From Bacteroidetes bacterium HGW-Bacteroidetes-4 (GTDB lineage Bacteria; Bacteroidota; Bacteroidia; Bacteroidales; SZUA-534): 64,000 bases of DNA. Positions 19,420 through 27,672 of this stretch are shown one piece after another. Below the pieces are notes generated by a model that saw nothing but the letters and a program-made list of their open reading frames with translations, did no database searches and was not told the DNA's origin. The stretch covers positions 42,587 through 106,586 of the forward strand of contig PHDD01000014.1 in NCBI GenBank assembly GCA_002840905.1, read 5' to 3'. The position numbers were made by a program, and so were the translations under genes. Position 1 is the first letter of the stretch. Every line of letters begins with the position of its first letter.

Positions 19420-21288
19420 ATGCTGAAAACAAAAAAAACAGATAACAAAGGAGCCTGGTTCTGGGTTCCACCGCTTTATTTTGCCGAGGGAATTCCCTAT
19501 ATAATTGTGATGACTCTTTCGGTAATTTTCTACAAACGGATGGGCATTTCAAACACCGAAATTGCACTATATACCAGTTGGTTGTACTTACCATGGGTAA
19601 TTAAACCTTTATGGAGCCCCATGGTTGACATACTAAAAACCAAACGTTTCTGGATTATCGCCATGCAATTACTTATTGGTGCCGGACTGGCCGGAGTAGC
19701 TTTTACCATTCCGTTGCCAAACTTTTTCCAATATACCCTGGCTTTTTTCTGGCTACTGGCATTTAGTTCGGCCACACACGACATTGCTGCCGATGGTTTT
19801 TATATGTTGGGACTCTCAAAACACGACCAGGCATTTTTTGTGGGAATCCGCAGTACATTTTACCGCATGGCCATGCTTACCGGGCAAGGCTTGCTGGTTA
19901 TTCTGGCCGGTCACTTTGAAGCAAAAACCGGTCTCCCTCCGGTAAAAATACAGGTAAATGCTGTTTCCACCGCTGATTCGTTATACTTTAACCCTTTGGG
20001 TATCAATATACAAAGCGATTCATCAAAAACTTTCTTTTTTACTAAGGAACAGGTAGTAATCAGCCATCAGAAAATTGATAAAAAACAAGCTACGCAATTT
20101 TTAGATTCACTGGAGCAATGGAACCTGAAACACAATTTTTACCAGCCCGATACCGAAGTTAGCTTCGATAAAAACAAACAAAGCTGGTGGCAAAATAATG
20201 TTGCTTTACCTTTAAAAACGAGCCTGAGCAAACTCTTTAACACCCCAAATGCTGACCTTAACTTAAGTACAAGCGGAAATATAGGATACACTTATTTTTA
20301 CCTGAGTCGGCAACCTGCTGACAACGAAAAGGTAATTCTAAACTTTAGCCACGAACAAGGCGACAAAAGCTTATCGCTGGCAAAAAGTTACCGCTACGAG
20401 TTCACTTCTCAAAACTGGAACATACCTGCCTTTGCCGCATTTGTTGTCGACCCCAAGCTTGAAAAAGAAGCATCGGCTTTATTTGTAGGCTTATCGGGTA
20501 ATATTTCACTGGCCTGGACCATTGTATTTGCCATTATTGCCGTTGTTTTTGTCGGGTTTTTTATTTATCACCGCATGATATTACCCAAACCCCTTACCGA
20601 TCAACCCAACTTAAACGAAAACGGAAACCTGCTGAAAGAATTCGGACTCACCTTTCTGGAATTCTTTAAAAAGAAAAACATTGGAGTCATTCTTTTCTTT
20701 CTTTTAGTTTATCGACTTGGTGAATCACAACTGGTAAAACTGGCTTCACCCTTTTTATTGGATGCCCGCGAACTAAACGGACTGGGCCTCACTACCGGCG
20801 ATTTGGGGCTTATTTACGGAACCATTGGCATTGTAGCTTTAACACTGGGCGGTATAATTGGTGGAATAGCTGCATCGCGTAAAGGATTAAAATACTGGCT
20901 TTGGTGGATGGTATTGGCCATGAACCTGCCCAACCTGATGTACGTTTACCTCTCGTTTACCTTGCCCTCGTCGCTTTGGATAGTGGGCGCATCGGTAGCC
21001 GTTGAACAATTTGGCTACGGTTTTGGATTTACCGCTTACATGCTTTACATGATTTATGTTAGCGACGGAAAATACAAAACAGCCCATTTTGCCATAACCA
21101 CCGCATTTATGGCTTTAGGAATGATGATACCGGGAATGATTAGCGGTTGGCTTCAGGATATAATTGGTTATCAGAACTTTTTTGTTTGGGTAATGTTTTG
21201 CACCATCCCAAGTTTTATTATTATTCCTTTTTTAAATGTTGACCCCCAATTTGGGAAAAAAATAACAACACAAGACACTGCAAACTAA
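19420..21288 (+). CDS. AmpG-like MFS permease with large periplasmic insertion
   Basis: 622 residues, about 12 membrane helices. The N-terminal half matches AmpG-type muropeptide permeases: PPLYFAEGIPYIIVMTLSVIFYKRMG, LPWVIKPLWSPMVDI, ATHDIAADGFYM and RSTFYRMAMLTGQG (each 26 residues or fewer in the protein, quoted in part). AmpG imports GlcNAc-anhydroMurNAc muropeptides with proton symport. Residues about 166-362 between helices 5 and 6 are hydrophilic, an extra domain of about 195 residues that topology places in the periplasm; E. coli AmpG has no such domain. Helix 6 starts at about 363 (NISLAWTIVF). It is the likely import step for the surrounding operon. The exact substrate is inferred. 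Confidence 0.82.
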   Translation: MLKTKKTDNKGAWFWVPPLYFAEGIPYIIVMTLSVIFYKRMGISNTEIALYTSWLYLPWVIKPLWSPMVDILKTKRFWIIAMQLLIGAGLAGVAFTIPLPNFFQYTLAFFWLLAFSSATHDIAADGFYMLGLSKHDQAFFVGIRSTFYRMAMLTGQGLLVILAGHFEAKTGLPPVKIQVNAVSTADSLYFNPLGINIQSDSSKTFFFTKEQVVISHQKIDKKQATQFLDSLEQWNLKHNFYQPDTEVSFDKNKQSWWQNNVALPLKTSLSKLFNTPNADLNLSTSGNIGYTYFYLSRQPADNEKVILNFSHEQGDKSLSLAKSYRYEFTSQNWNIPAFAAFVVDPKLEKEASALFVGLSGNISLAWTIVFAIIAVVFVGFFIYHRMILPKPLTDQPNLNENGNLLKEFGLTFLEFFKKKNIGVILFFLLVYRLGESQLVKLASPFLLDARELNGLGLTTGDLGLIYGTIGIVALTLGGIIGGIAASRKGLKYWLWWMVLAMNLPNLMYVYLSFTLPSSLWIVGASVAVEQFGYGFGFTAYMLYMIYVSDGKYKTAHFAITTAFMALGMMIPGMISGWLQDIIGYQNFFVWVMFCTIPSFIIIPFLNVDPQFGKKITTQDTAN

Positions 21289-21364
21289 TATTTTATACCA
21301 ACTACTAAACTAACTAATTAATGAAGAACAGCATTTATTATCTCAAAACTTAAATAGTAGCGTT

Positions 21365-23686
21365 ATGAAATTTGAGTCAAGCGTTGAACAAAAGTTCTTT
21401 GAACTCAGTGGTCAAAACAACATGACCAGCAACATTCCTTATATTACTGTTGATAATTTTCCAAAACTTGGGTTTTTTACAGCCTTACGTTTTTTAGAAT
21501 GGGCGAATGAAAATCCCAACGGAGTAATCAGCTTACCTACCGGTAAAACCCCCGAGTATTTTATTAAATGGACCCGGTATTTGTTAGAAAACTGGACCAG
21601 TAAAAAAGTGTCGGAATACAAAGAAATGTACGGCCTTAACTTTGGGAAAAAACCGGTATTAAAAGATTTGTCGTTTGTTCAGATTGATGAGTTTTACCCC
21701 ATCAGCTCCAAACAGCACAATAGTTTTTATCATTATGTAAATAATTTTTACATCGACGGTTTTGGTCTCGATCCTGCCAATGCTTTGCTGATAAACTGCG
21801 ACAAAATTTCCTTGTACGAAAACCGTCATTTTACCGATGTCTTTCCCGACAATCGGGTCGATTTAAGTTTACGCTACCGCGAAGCCAAATCGTCGGTGGA
21901 ACTCATGCAACAAAAATCGATTTTTATGATTGACGACTGGTGCACCGAATACGAAGAAAAAATACGGGCAAAAGGAGGCATTGGATTCTTTTTAGGAGGC
22001 ATTGGCCCCGATGGTCATGTGGCTTTTAATACCCGCGGTTCCGACCGATATTCTACTACACGGCTCACCCCAACCAACTTCGAAACCCAGGCTCAGGCAG
22101 CTGGCGATTTGGGAGGAATTGAAGTATCGAAAAACCGCCTGGTAATTACCATCGGTCTTGAAACTATAGCCTACAATCCCGATGCCGTAGCCCTTATTTT
22201 TGCGGCAGGTGAAGCCAAAGCCGATGTAATTAAAGACGCACTCGAAAACCAACCCTCCAATATTTATCCGGCTACCGTACTCAAAAAATTAAAAAACAGC
22301 CGCTTTTACATTACCAAAGGAGCCGGTGTTAAACTTACCGATTCAACTAAACGCTTTTACATTACCGGCCCATGGACTCAGGATAAAAGCGAACGGGCTA
22401 TTCTTGAACTCTGCAAAAAACTGGGTAAATATGCACATCACCTTACGCTCGACGATTTAAAAAACGATACCTATTGTAAGCTGATTCCCAATTTGAGTCT
22501 TAATACGGTTAAGGATGTAATTAAAAGTCTTGAAGCCAAACTCTTGAAAGGATGCACAGCCGAACACCACCAAATGTATTATCATACCGGTCCGCATCAC
22601 GACGATATTATGTTGGGGATTTTACCCCATGTGCATCGCTTGTCGCGAAACGAAACCAACGATGCTCATTTTTCGGTGCTCACTTCTGGATTTACAGCGG
22701 TAACCAATCAGTTTATTATTGATGTACTAAAAGACACCAAAACTTTTCTGAACATCGACCAGATACAAATGGTAAAATATCCTGACTTTTTTGAAGTCGG
22801 CTATAAGCACAAATGGGATAAAGATGTTTATCATTATTTAAATAAAGTAGCATCGGGCGAACCACACGAACGACGCCGTGGACTTTGCCACCGGATAGTT
22901 CGGGCAATTGTAGCCATTTATCAGGTGAAAAACCAGAATGAACTGCGCGATAAAATTGACGACATACTATCGGTATTGCGTAACAGCTACGACGGACAAA
23001 AGAATCCACCGGAAGTTCAAAAACTAAAAGGCATGGTGCGTGAGTTTGAAGAAGAAATGGTTTGGGCTCATTTTGGTTTTCAGGTAAAAAACGTACATCA
23101 CCTTCGACTGGGTTTTTACACCGGTGACATTTTTACCGAACAACCCGAACGCGAACGCGATGTTCAGCCAATTTTACAACAATTCCGCGATTTAAAACCC
23201 ACGGTAATAAGCCTGGCTCTCGACCCCGAAGGCAGTGGCCCTGACACCCACTACAAAGTATTGCAGGCCATTGCCGATGCGGTTAAGCTTTGGGAAAAAG
23301 AAGAAGATTTATCGAATCTCCGCATCTGGGGTTATCGTAATGTATGGTTTAAATTTCACGCGTCCGAAGCCAATGTAATTGTACCGGTATCCTTAAACGC
23401 CATGGCTGTTCTCGACACCTCGTTTACCAACTGTTACCTTAGTCAGGTCGATGCCTCATTCCCCAGCTACATGCTCGATGGAAAATTCAGCGATTTAGCA
23501 AAAAACATCTGGGTTGATCAATTGAAAGACATTCAGTTGATTCTGGGTAAAGACTATTTCTATCAAAACGAAAGTCCCCGGATACGGACTACTCATGGAC
23601 TTATCTTTTATCGCGAGATGAGTGTTAAAGAATTCCTGCAGGAAGCCCGCGAACTGGAAAAATCGATGGAAGGAGTTATTTCCTAA
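21365..23686 (+). CDS. nagB: NagB-PIG-L fusion: glucosamine-6-phosphate deaminase with deacetylase-like domain
   Basis: 773 residues, nearly three times E. coli NagB (266). Residues about 25-340 are NagB-like: SLPTGKTP (57-64), FVQIDEFYPI with D108, and GIGPDGHVAFN with D216 and H218. The position of E. coli Glu148 is T223 here (AFNTRG instead of AFNEP). Residues about 400-700 resemble a PIG-L/LmbE N-deacetylase: GPHHDDIMLG (409-418) retains the His/Asp-Asp zinc motif, with LRLGFYTG (580-587) and GPDTHYK with H629 in the place of the late His ligand. The fusion could deacetylate GlcNAc-6-phosphate and then deaminate it to fructose-6-phosphate. Lies 76 bp after the permease and ends at a strong terminator. 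The family call is firm; the double activity is inferred. Confidence 0.85.
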   Translation: MKFESSVEQKFFELSGQNNMTSNIPYITVDNFPKLGFFTALRFLEWANENPNGVISLPTGKTPEYFIKWTRYLLENWTSKKVSEYKEMYGLNFGKKPVLKDLSFVQIDEFYPISSKQHNSFYHYVNNFYIDGFGLDPANALLINCDKISLYENRHFTDVFPDNRVDLSLRYREAKSSVELMQQKSIFMIDDWCTEYEEKIRAKGGIGFFLGGIGPDGHVAFNTRGSDRYSTTRLTPTNFETQAQAAGDLGGIEVSKNRLVITIGLETIAYNPDAVALIFAAGEAKADVIKDALENQPSNIYPATVLKKLKNSRFYITKGAGVKLTDSTKRFYITGPWTQDKSERAILELCKKLGKYAHHLTLDDLKNDTYCKLIPNLSLNTVKDVIKSLEAKLLKGCTAEHHQMYYHTGPHHDDIMLGILPHVHRLSRNETNDAHFSVLTSGFTAVTNQFIIDVLKDTKTFLNIDQIQMVKYPDFFEVGYKHKWDKDVYHYLNKVASGEPHERRRGLCHRIVRAIVAIYQVKNQNELRDKIDDILSVLRNSYDGQKNPPEVQKLKGMVREFEEEMVWAHFGFQVKNVHHLRLGFYTGDIFTEQPERERDVQPILQQFRDLKPTVISLALDPEGSGPDTHYKVLQAIADAVKLWEKEEDLSNLRIWGYRNVWFKFHASEANVIVPVSLNAMAVLDTSFTNCYLSQVDASFPSYMLDGKFSDLAKNIWVDQLKDIQLILGKDYFYQNESPRIRTTHGLIFYREMSVKEFLQEARELEKSMEGVIS

Positions 23687-23696
23687 ATAATCTACC

Positions 23697-23736
23697 ACTC
23701 ATCCTCAACAAAATGAGGATGAGTTCCTTTTTTTTT
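23697..23736 (+). terminator. Terminator of the amidase-to-nagB operon
   Basis: An 11-bp perfect stem (ACTCATCCTCA / TGAGGATGAGT) with a 6-nt loop, then TCC and a run of nine T. It lies 11 bp past the nagB fusion stop codon. Confidence 0.9.
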
Positions 23737-23762
23737 GAAAAGAATCGATAAAACTTGCCTTT

Positions 23763-26198
23763 ATGAAAAACCTACAAACATTATTATTGCTGGCTTTGCA
23801 ATTCTTTTGGGCTGCAACAGTATGGGCACAACTCAACTATGATACCGTTCATGTAATAACAGCTGGTTCGGGAATGGTACTCACAAAAATTAATGAAACA
23901 ACCCAACCATGGACTATACAGGTTTTTGAAATTGATTTAAACAACCCCTACCTTGCTTTTGAAACGGTAAAAGCTACCGATAAACTCGTAGGACTAGAAA
24001 AAACCTCGAAAATGGCCATACGCAAAGAAACGGCCCAGCGAAAAGTAGTTGGTGCCATTAACGGTGATTTTTATAGCGGAACCGGTGTGCCTACAAATGT
24101 CCAGGTGGTTAACGGTGAGATGTTGCGAACACCAAACGGACGAATTACTTTTGGTTTTGCCGATACAAAAACCCCGCTCTTTGCCACACCATCGTTTACC
24201 GGAAAACTAATTTGTAAAAATCAGGAGCATATCATCAACAATGTAAATGCAAGCCGAAATACCGATCAACTCATTTTATATAATTCGTATGAGGGCACCA
24301 GTACCGGTACCAATGAGCATGGAACCGAAATTTATTGCATCCCTATTTCTGACTGGACTGTGAACGACACAGTTTGGTGCATTGCCAGCAATAAGGAAGA
24401 AAATGTGGGCAATATGAACCTCACCAAAGGGAATGCCGTTCTTTCAGGACATGGAACGGCAGCAGCATTTCTTTCCTCTGCCGTAAATATCGACGATACC
24501 ATAGGGATTATTTTACAATTGAGCAATGCCCCGGATCACATTACTCAACTTATTGGTGGAAACCCGCTTTTGGTAAGCGAAGGCTTAAATAAAACCGATG
24601 CCAATTTGCCCAGCCATGGCTATGAAAGGCATCCACGAACTGCCGTTGGCTTTTCGGCAGATAGTAGCAAACTTTATTGGATTACTGTTGATGGCCGGCA
24701 GGCCTCAAGCATTGGAATGACTATGTATGAACTGGCAGAGTTCATGTTGGGAATTGGTATTTATCACGGTATAAATCTCGATGGTGGTGGCTCAACTACC
24801 CTGGTAGTAAATCATCAGTTAGAAAATTCACCATCGGATGCTTCGGGTGAACGAAATGTAGCGAACGCGTTTTTAGCCATTTCAACCGCTCCCCAAGGCG
24901 ATTTGAATTACATAAAAATTCAACCCGACCCGCTTCATATAAAATATGGTGCTACTCAGACCATTTCCCTTACAGCTTACAATCAATACAATAATGTAAT
25001 GGAAATGGATAGCGCACAAATTACCTGGCATCAAAGCAACAATGCCGGAACTTTACTAAACGGTTCTCTGTTCAAAGCCAACGGAACGGCAAAATCGGGC
25101 TATTTAAAAGCTGGATATCAAAATTTATCGGACAGCATTGCCATTAACATAGTTCCCATGGATAGTTTATGGATTGAACCCGAAGGAAGCGTTACCGATT
25201 CCATTCAACCGGTGGCTTTTACAGCAAAATCGAAAAATACAAACAGGACGGTTTATCAGATTCTGCCCGAAGTTATCAGTTGGTCGGTTGCCGATGAATC
25301 TATTGGCACCATTACACAAAAAGGAGTTTTTACAGGCTTAAAAAACGGAACCACCGAAGTTATTGCTACCGTTGACGGTGTAATTGCCCGCCGCGAGGTT
25401 ACGGTGCAGATTATCCGCGGTACAGTGCTGCTCGACCCCATGGAAACTCCCGAAAGCTGGAATATCAGCTCTGAATTTATGGATACGGTGATACTAAAAT
25501 TAACGAATGAAAGTTTTACCGAAGGTACCGGTTCAACCGAAGTGGAATATAAATTTACCTATATGGGTCGTATTCCGGCCTTTATACTTTCAAAAACCAT
25601 TGAAACAGCGGGAATGCCTGATTCGGCCTGGGTTGATATGTTGTTCGACGGGAAAGAACAACGTGTATCGTTCCGGTTTACCACTCAAAGTTTTGATAAT
25701 GTTTTTTCCTATTCGCCCATAAAAGAACGAACCAACTGGGGAATTATGGGAGGTGAAATTTTACAAAAGGAAACTAGTGAATATCCCTTAAGGTTTGAGC
25801 AGGTAAAAATTGAATTCTGGAAAAATCCCGATTGGGTTATGAATCAGGTTTATTCTGGAAAAATATACCTCGACAACCTCAGGCTTAGTTACCCGGGACA
25901 CGAACCCATAATGGTTAGCATTAAACCTGAGAATCCTTTGATTGAAGGCTTGCGTATTTTTCCCAATCCGGCAAAACAAACAATTACCTTGGAATTTGAA
26001 GCAAAAGAAAATGATATCTTATTTCTAAAAATCTTTGATTTGCAAGGTCGGCTGGTCAACAATTCAAAAATCAATGTGCTGCCGGAAACCGCTGAGTTTT
26101 CACATACCATAGCCCTGCAAAACCTAAAGCCGGGGATGTATTTTATTCACCTAAACTTCGAAAATCAAAGCGTGGTAAAAAGTTTTGTTGTACAATAA
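23763..26198 (+). CDS. Secreted phosphodiester glycosidase (NAGPA domain) with T9SS sorting domain
   Basis: 811 residues with a signal peptide (LLLLALQFFWAATVWAQ). The NAGPA-type domain spans about 40-380: GAINGDFYSGTGVPTNVQV, GGNPLLVSEG, ERHPRTAVGFSADSSKLYWITVDGR (cited as RHPRTAVGFS and ITVDGR) and GINLDGGGSTTLVV. The family removes GlcNAc-1-phosphodiester caps; bacterial members act on polymers such as teichoic-type chains. Big_2-like Ig domains follow at about 380-560 (VISWSVADESIGTI, GVFTGLKNGTTEVIATVDG), then a beta-rich carbohydrate-binding-like segment and a C-terminal type IX sorting domain (IFPNPAKQTITLEF ... KPGMYFIHL). It is flanked by terminators, so it is probably a separate unit. 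Its place beside the wall-sugar genes suggests extracellular glycan processing. Confidence 0.85.
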   Translation: MKNLQTLLLLALQFFWAATVWAQLNYDTVHVITAGSGMVLTKINETTQPWTIQVFEIDLNNPYLAFETVKATDKLVGLEKTSKMAIRKETAQRKVVGAINGDFYSGTGVPTNVQVVNGEMLRTPNGRITFGFADTKTPLFATPSFTGKLICKNQEHIINNVNASRNTDQLILYNSYEGTSTGTNEHGTEIYCIPISDWTVNDTVWCIASNKEENVGNMNLTKGNAVLSGHGTAAAFLSSAVNIDDTIGIILQLSNAPDHITQLIGGNPLLVSEGLNKTDANLPSHGYERHPRTAVGFSADSSKLYWITVDGRQASSIGMTMYELAEFMLGIGIYHGINLDGGGSTTLVVNHQLENSPSDASGERNVANAFLAISTAPQGDLNYIKIQPDPLHIKYGATQTISLTAYNQYNNVMEMDSAQITWHQSNNAGTLLNGSLFKANGTAKSGYLKAGYQNLSDSIAINIVPMDSLWIEPEGSVTDSIQPVAFTAKSKNTNRTVYQILPEVISWSVADESIGTITQKGVFTGLKNGTTEVIATVDGVIARREVTVQIIRGTVLLDPMETPESWNISSEFMDTVILKLTNESFTEGTGSTEVEYKFTYMGRIPAFILSKTIETAGMPDSAWVDMLFDGKEQRVSFRFTTQSFDNVFSYSPIKERTNWGIMGGEILQKETSEYPLRFEQVKIEFWKNPDWVMNQVYSGKIYLDNLRLSYPGHEPIMVSIKPENPLIEGLRIFPNPAKQTITLEFEAKENDILFLKIFDLQGRLVNNSKINVLPETAEFSHTIALQNLKPGMYFIHLNFENQSVVKSFVVQ

Positions 26199-26213
26199 AT
26201 AAGTTTTATACAG

Positions 26214-26260
26214 GTGGAAAACAACCTTTTTTTTCATGTTTGTTTTCCACTTGGTTTTTT
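26214..26260 (+). terminator. Terminator after the NAGPA-domain gene
   Basis: An 11-bp perfect stem (GTGGAAAACAA / TTGTTTTCCAC, 26214-26224 and 26240-26250) followed by TTGG and a T run. Confidence 0.8.
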
Positions 26261-26316
26261 ATTATAAGCAGAAAACCTAAGCTTTTATACCTATAAACCA
26301 TTCTGCAAATTGTTTT

Positions 26317-26324
26317 TATCTTTG
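26317..26324 (+). promoter_or_regulatory. Candidate -7 box TATCTTTG for the DUF819 gene
   Basis: Exact TAnnTTTG match 57 bp upstream of the ATG at 26382 and after the previous terminator, so it is well placed to start a separate transcript. Confidence 0.5.
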
Positions 26325-26381
26325 ACAGGATGGGAATTCTCAGCAACACATTTTACAGAAGCATAATTTAAAACTGGTCTT

Positions 26382-27533
26382 ATGGAACTGAAATACATTA
26401 TTCTTTTGCTTTTCTTTATACTAACCCCCATAGCGGTTATTTACATCGAAAAACGGTACGACATTGTTAAAAAAGTGGGAGCCGTGCTGCTTTGCTATGC
26501 CATTGGTTTGCTTATTGGCAATCTGAATATGTTACCCGACGGTGTGCAGCGCTACCAGGAATTATTGTCGAACCTTACCATACCCTTAGCCTTACCGCTG
26601 ATTCTGTTTTCGATAAATGTAAAACGCTGGTTTACTTATGCCCGCGAAACCATGGTGTCGTTGCTTATTGGCTTGTTTACGGTAATACTAATGGTTGCCG
26701 TAGGCTTTTATATGTTTGGCGATGATATTCCCGATGCCTGGAAAGTTTCAGGTATGTTGGTAGGAATTTATACCGGAGGCACGCCCAATCTGGCGGCCAT
26801 GAAAACTGCACTGAATGTAGAACACGAGCTCTATATCATGACCCATACTTACGAATTGGTATTTGGAGCCATTTATCTGGTTTTTATCCTTTCTATAGGT
26901 CAAAAAGTATTTCTCAAATTCCTGCCGCCTTTTAAAAAGGCTGAAGTGGATTCTGCTGTACTTAACGGTGAGGTTGAAGATGAATTTGGTTCTTATGAAG
27001 GGATCGGAACCCGTAAAGTAATTTGGCCTTTGATGGGAGCTTTTGGACTATCGGTTGCTATTGTGGGAATCAGTGTTTTATTAAGTAAACTGTTTCCCAA
27101 AGATTTTGAAACGGCAGCCATAATTTTGCTAATTACTACCATCAGCATCGGGTTTTCATTTATTCCCCGCATCAATCAAATAAAAAAAACGTTTCAGGGA
27201 GGCATGTACCTCATTCTTATTTTTTGTTTAGTGGTAGCATCCATGGCTGATGTAAGCCAACTGGCAAACATTTCATTTTCACTTTTCTGGTATGTTGGAC
27301 TGGCTATGTTTGGCTCGCATATTCTACATGCATTTATTGCCAAATTCTTTAAAATTGACGCCGATACTGTCATCATTTCGGGAAGTGCGTTGATATGCTC
27401 CCCTCCTTTTGTTCCGGTTGTTGCCGGCGCGCTTAAGAATAAAGAAGTTATTCTGTCGGGCTTAATTATTGGAATTGCCGGATACGCCATCGGCAATTAC
27501 CTGGGTGTTTTTATGGCTTATTTATTAAAATAA
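26382..27533 (+). CDS. DUF819 family integral membrane protein
   Basis: 383 residues with about ten hydrophobic segments in two halves, starting at once with a helix (YIILLLFFILTPIAVIYI). Family-like motifs are GIYTGGTPNLAAMKTAL near residues 128-144 and SGSALICSPPFVPVVAGAL near 335-353; the two inverted halves resemble an ion-gradient transporter fold. DUF819 (YjcL-like) has no assigned substrate that I know of. It has its own candidate promoter and follows the secreted glycosidase. Because the region is devoted to wall sugars, uptake of an amino sugar or lactate is possible, but that is guesswork from position. Confidence 0.85.
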   Translation: MELKYIILLLFFILTPIAVIYIEKRYDIVKKVGAVLLCYAIGLLIGNLNMLPDGVQRYQELLSNLTIPLALPLILFSINVKRWFTYARETMVSLLIGLFTVILMVAVGFYMFGDDIPDAWKVSGMLVGIYTGGTPNLAAMKTALNVEHELYIMTHTYELVFGAIYLVFILSIGQKVFLKFLPPFKKAEVDSAVLNGEVEDEFGSYEGIGTRKVIWPLMGAFGLSVAIVGISVLLSKLFPKDFETAAIILLITTISIGFSFIPRINQIKKTFQGGMYLILIFCLVVASMADVSQLANISFSLFWYVGLAMFGSHILHAFIAKFFKIDADTVIISGSALICSPPFVPVVAGALKNKEVILSGLIIGIAGYAIGNYLGVFMAYLLK

Positions 27534-27620
27534 GCAAACCGCTGCGAATAGATTTTTTTAGCCAAAAAAAAAGTTGCTTACGAGACAAATTGCATACAAC
27601 CTTCTGATGCATCAATAAAA

Positions 27621-27651
27621 AAAAAGTGCTTTTGGTCGGAAAGCACTTTTT
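27621..27651. terminator. Bidirectional terminator between DUF819 and acyl-CoA ligase genes
   Basis: Stem AAAAAGTGCTT / AAGCACTTTTT with T runs on both strands, between two convergent genes. Confidence 0.85.
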
Positions 27652-27672
27652 TTATTTTTATTTTATCTGAGA

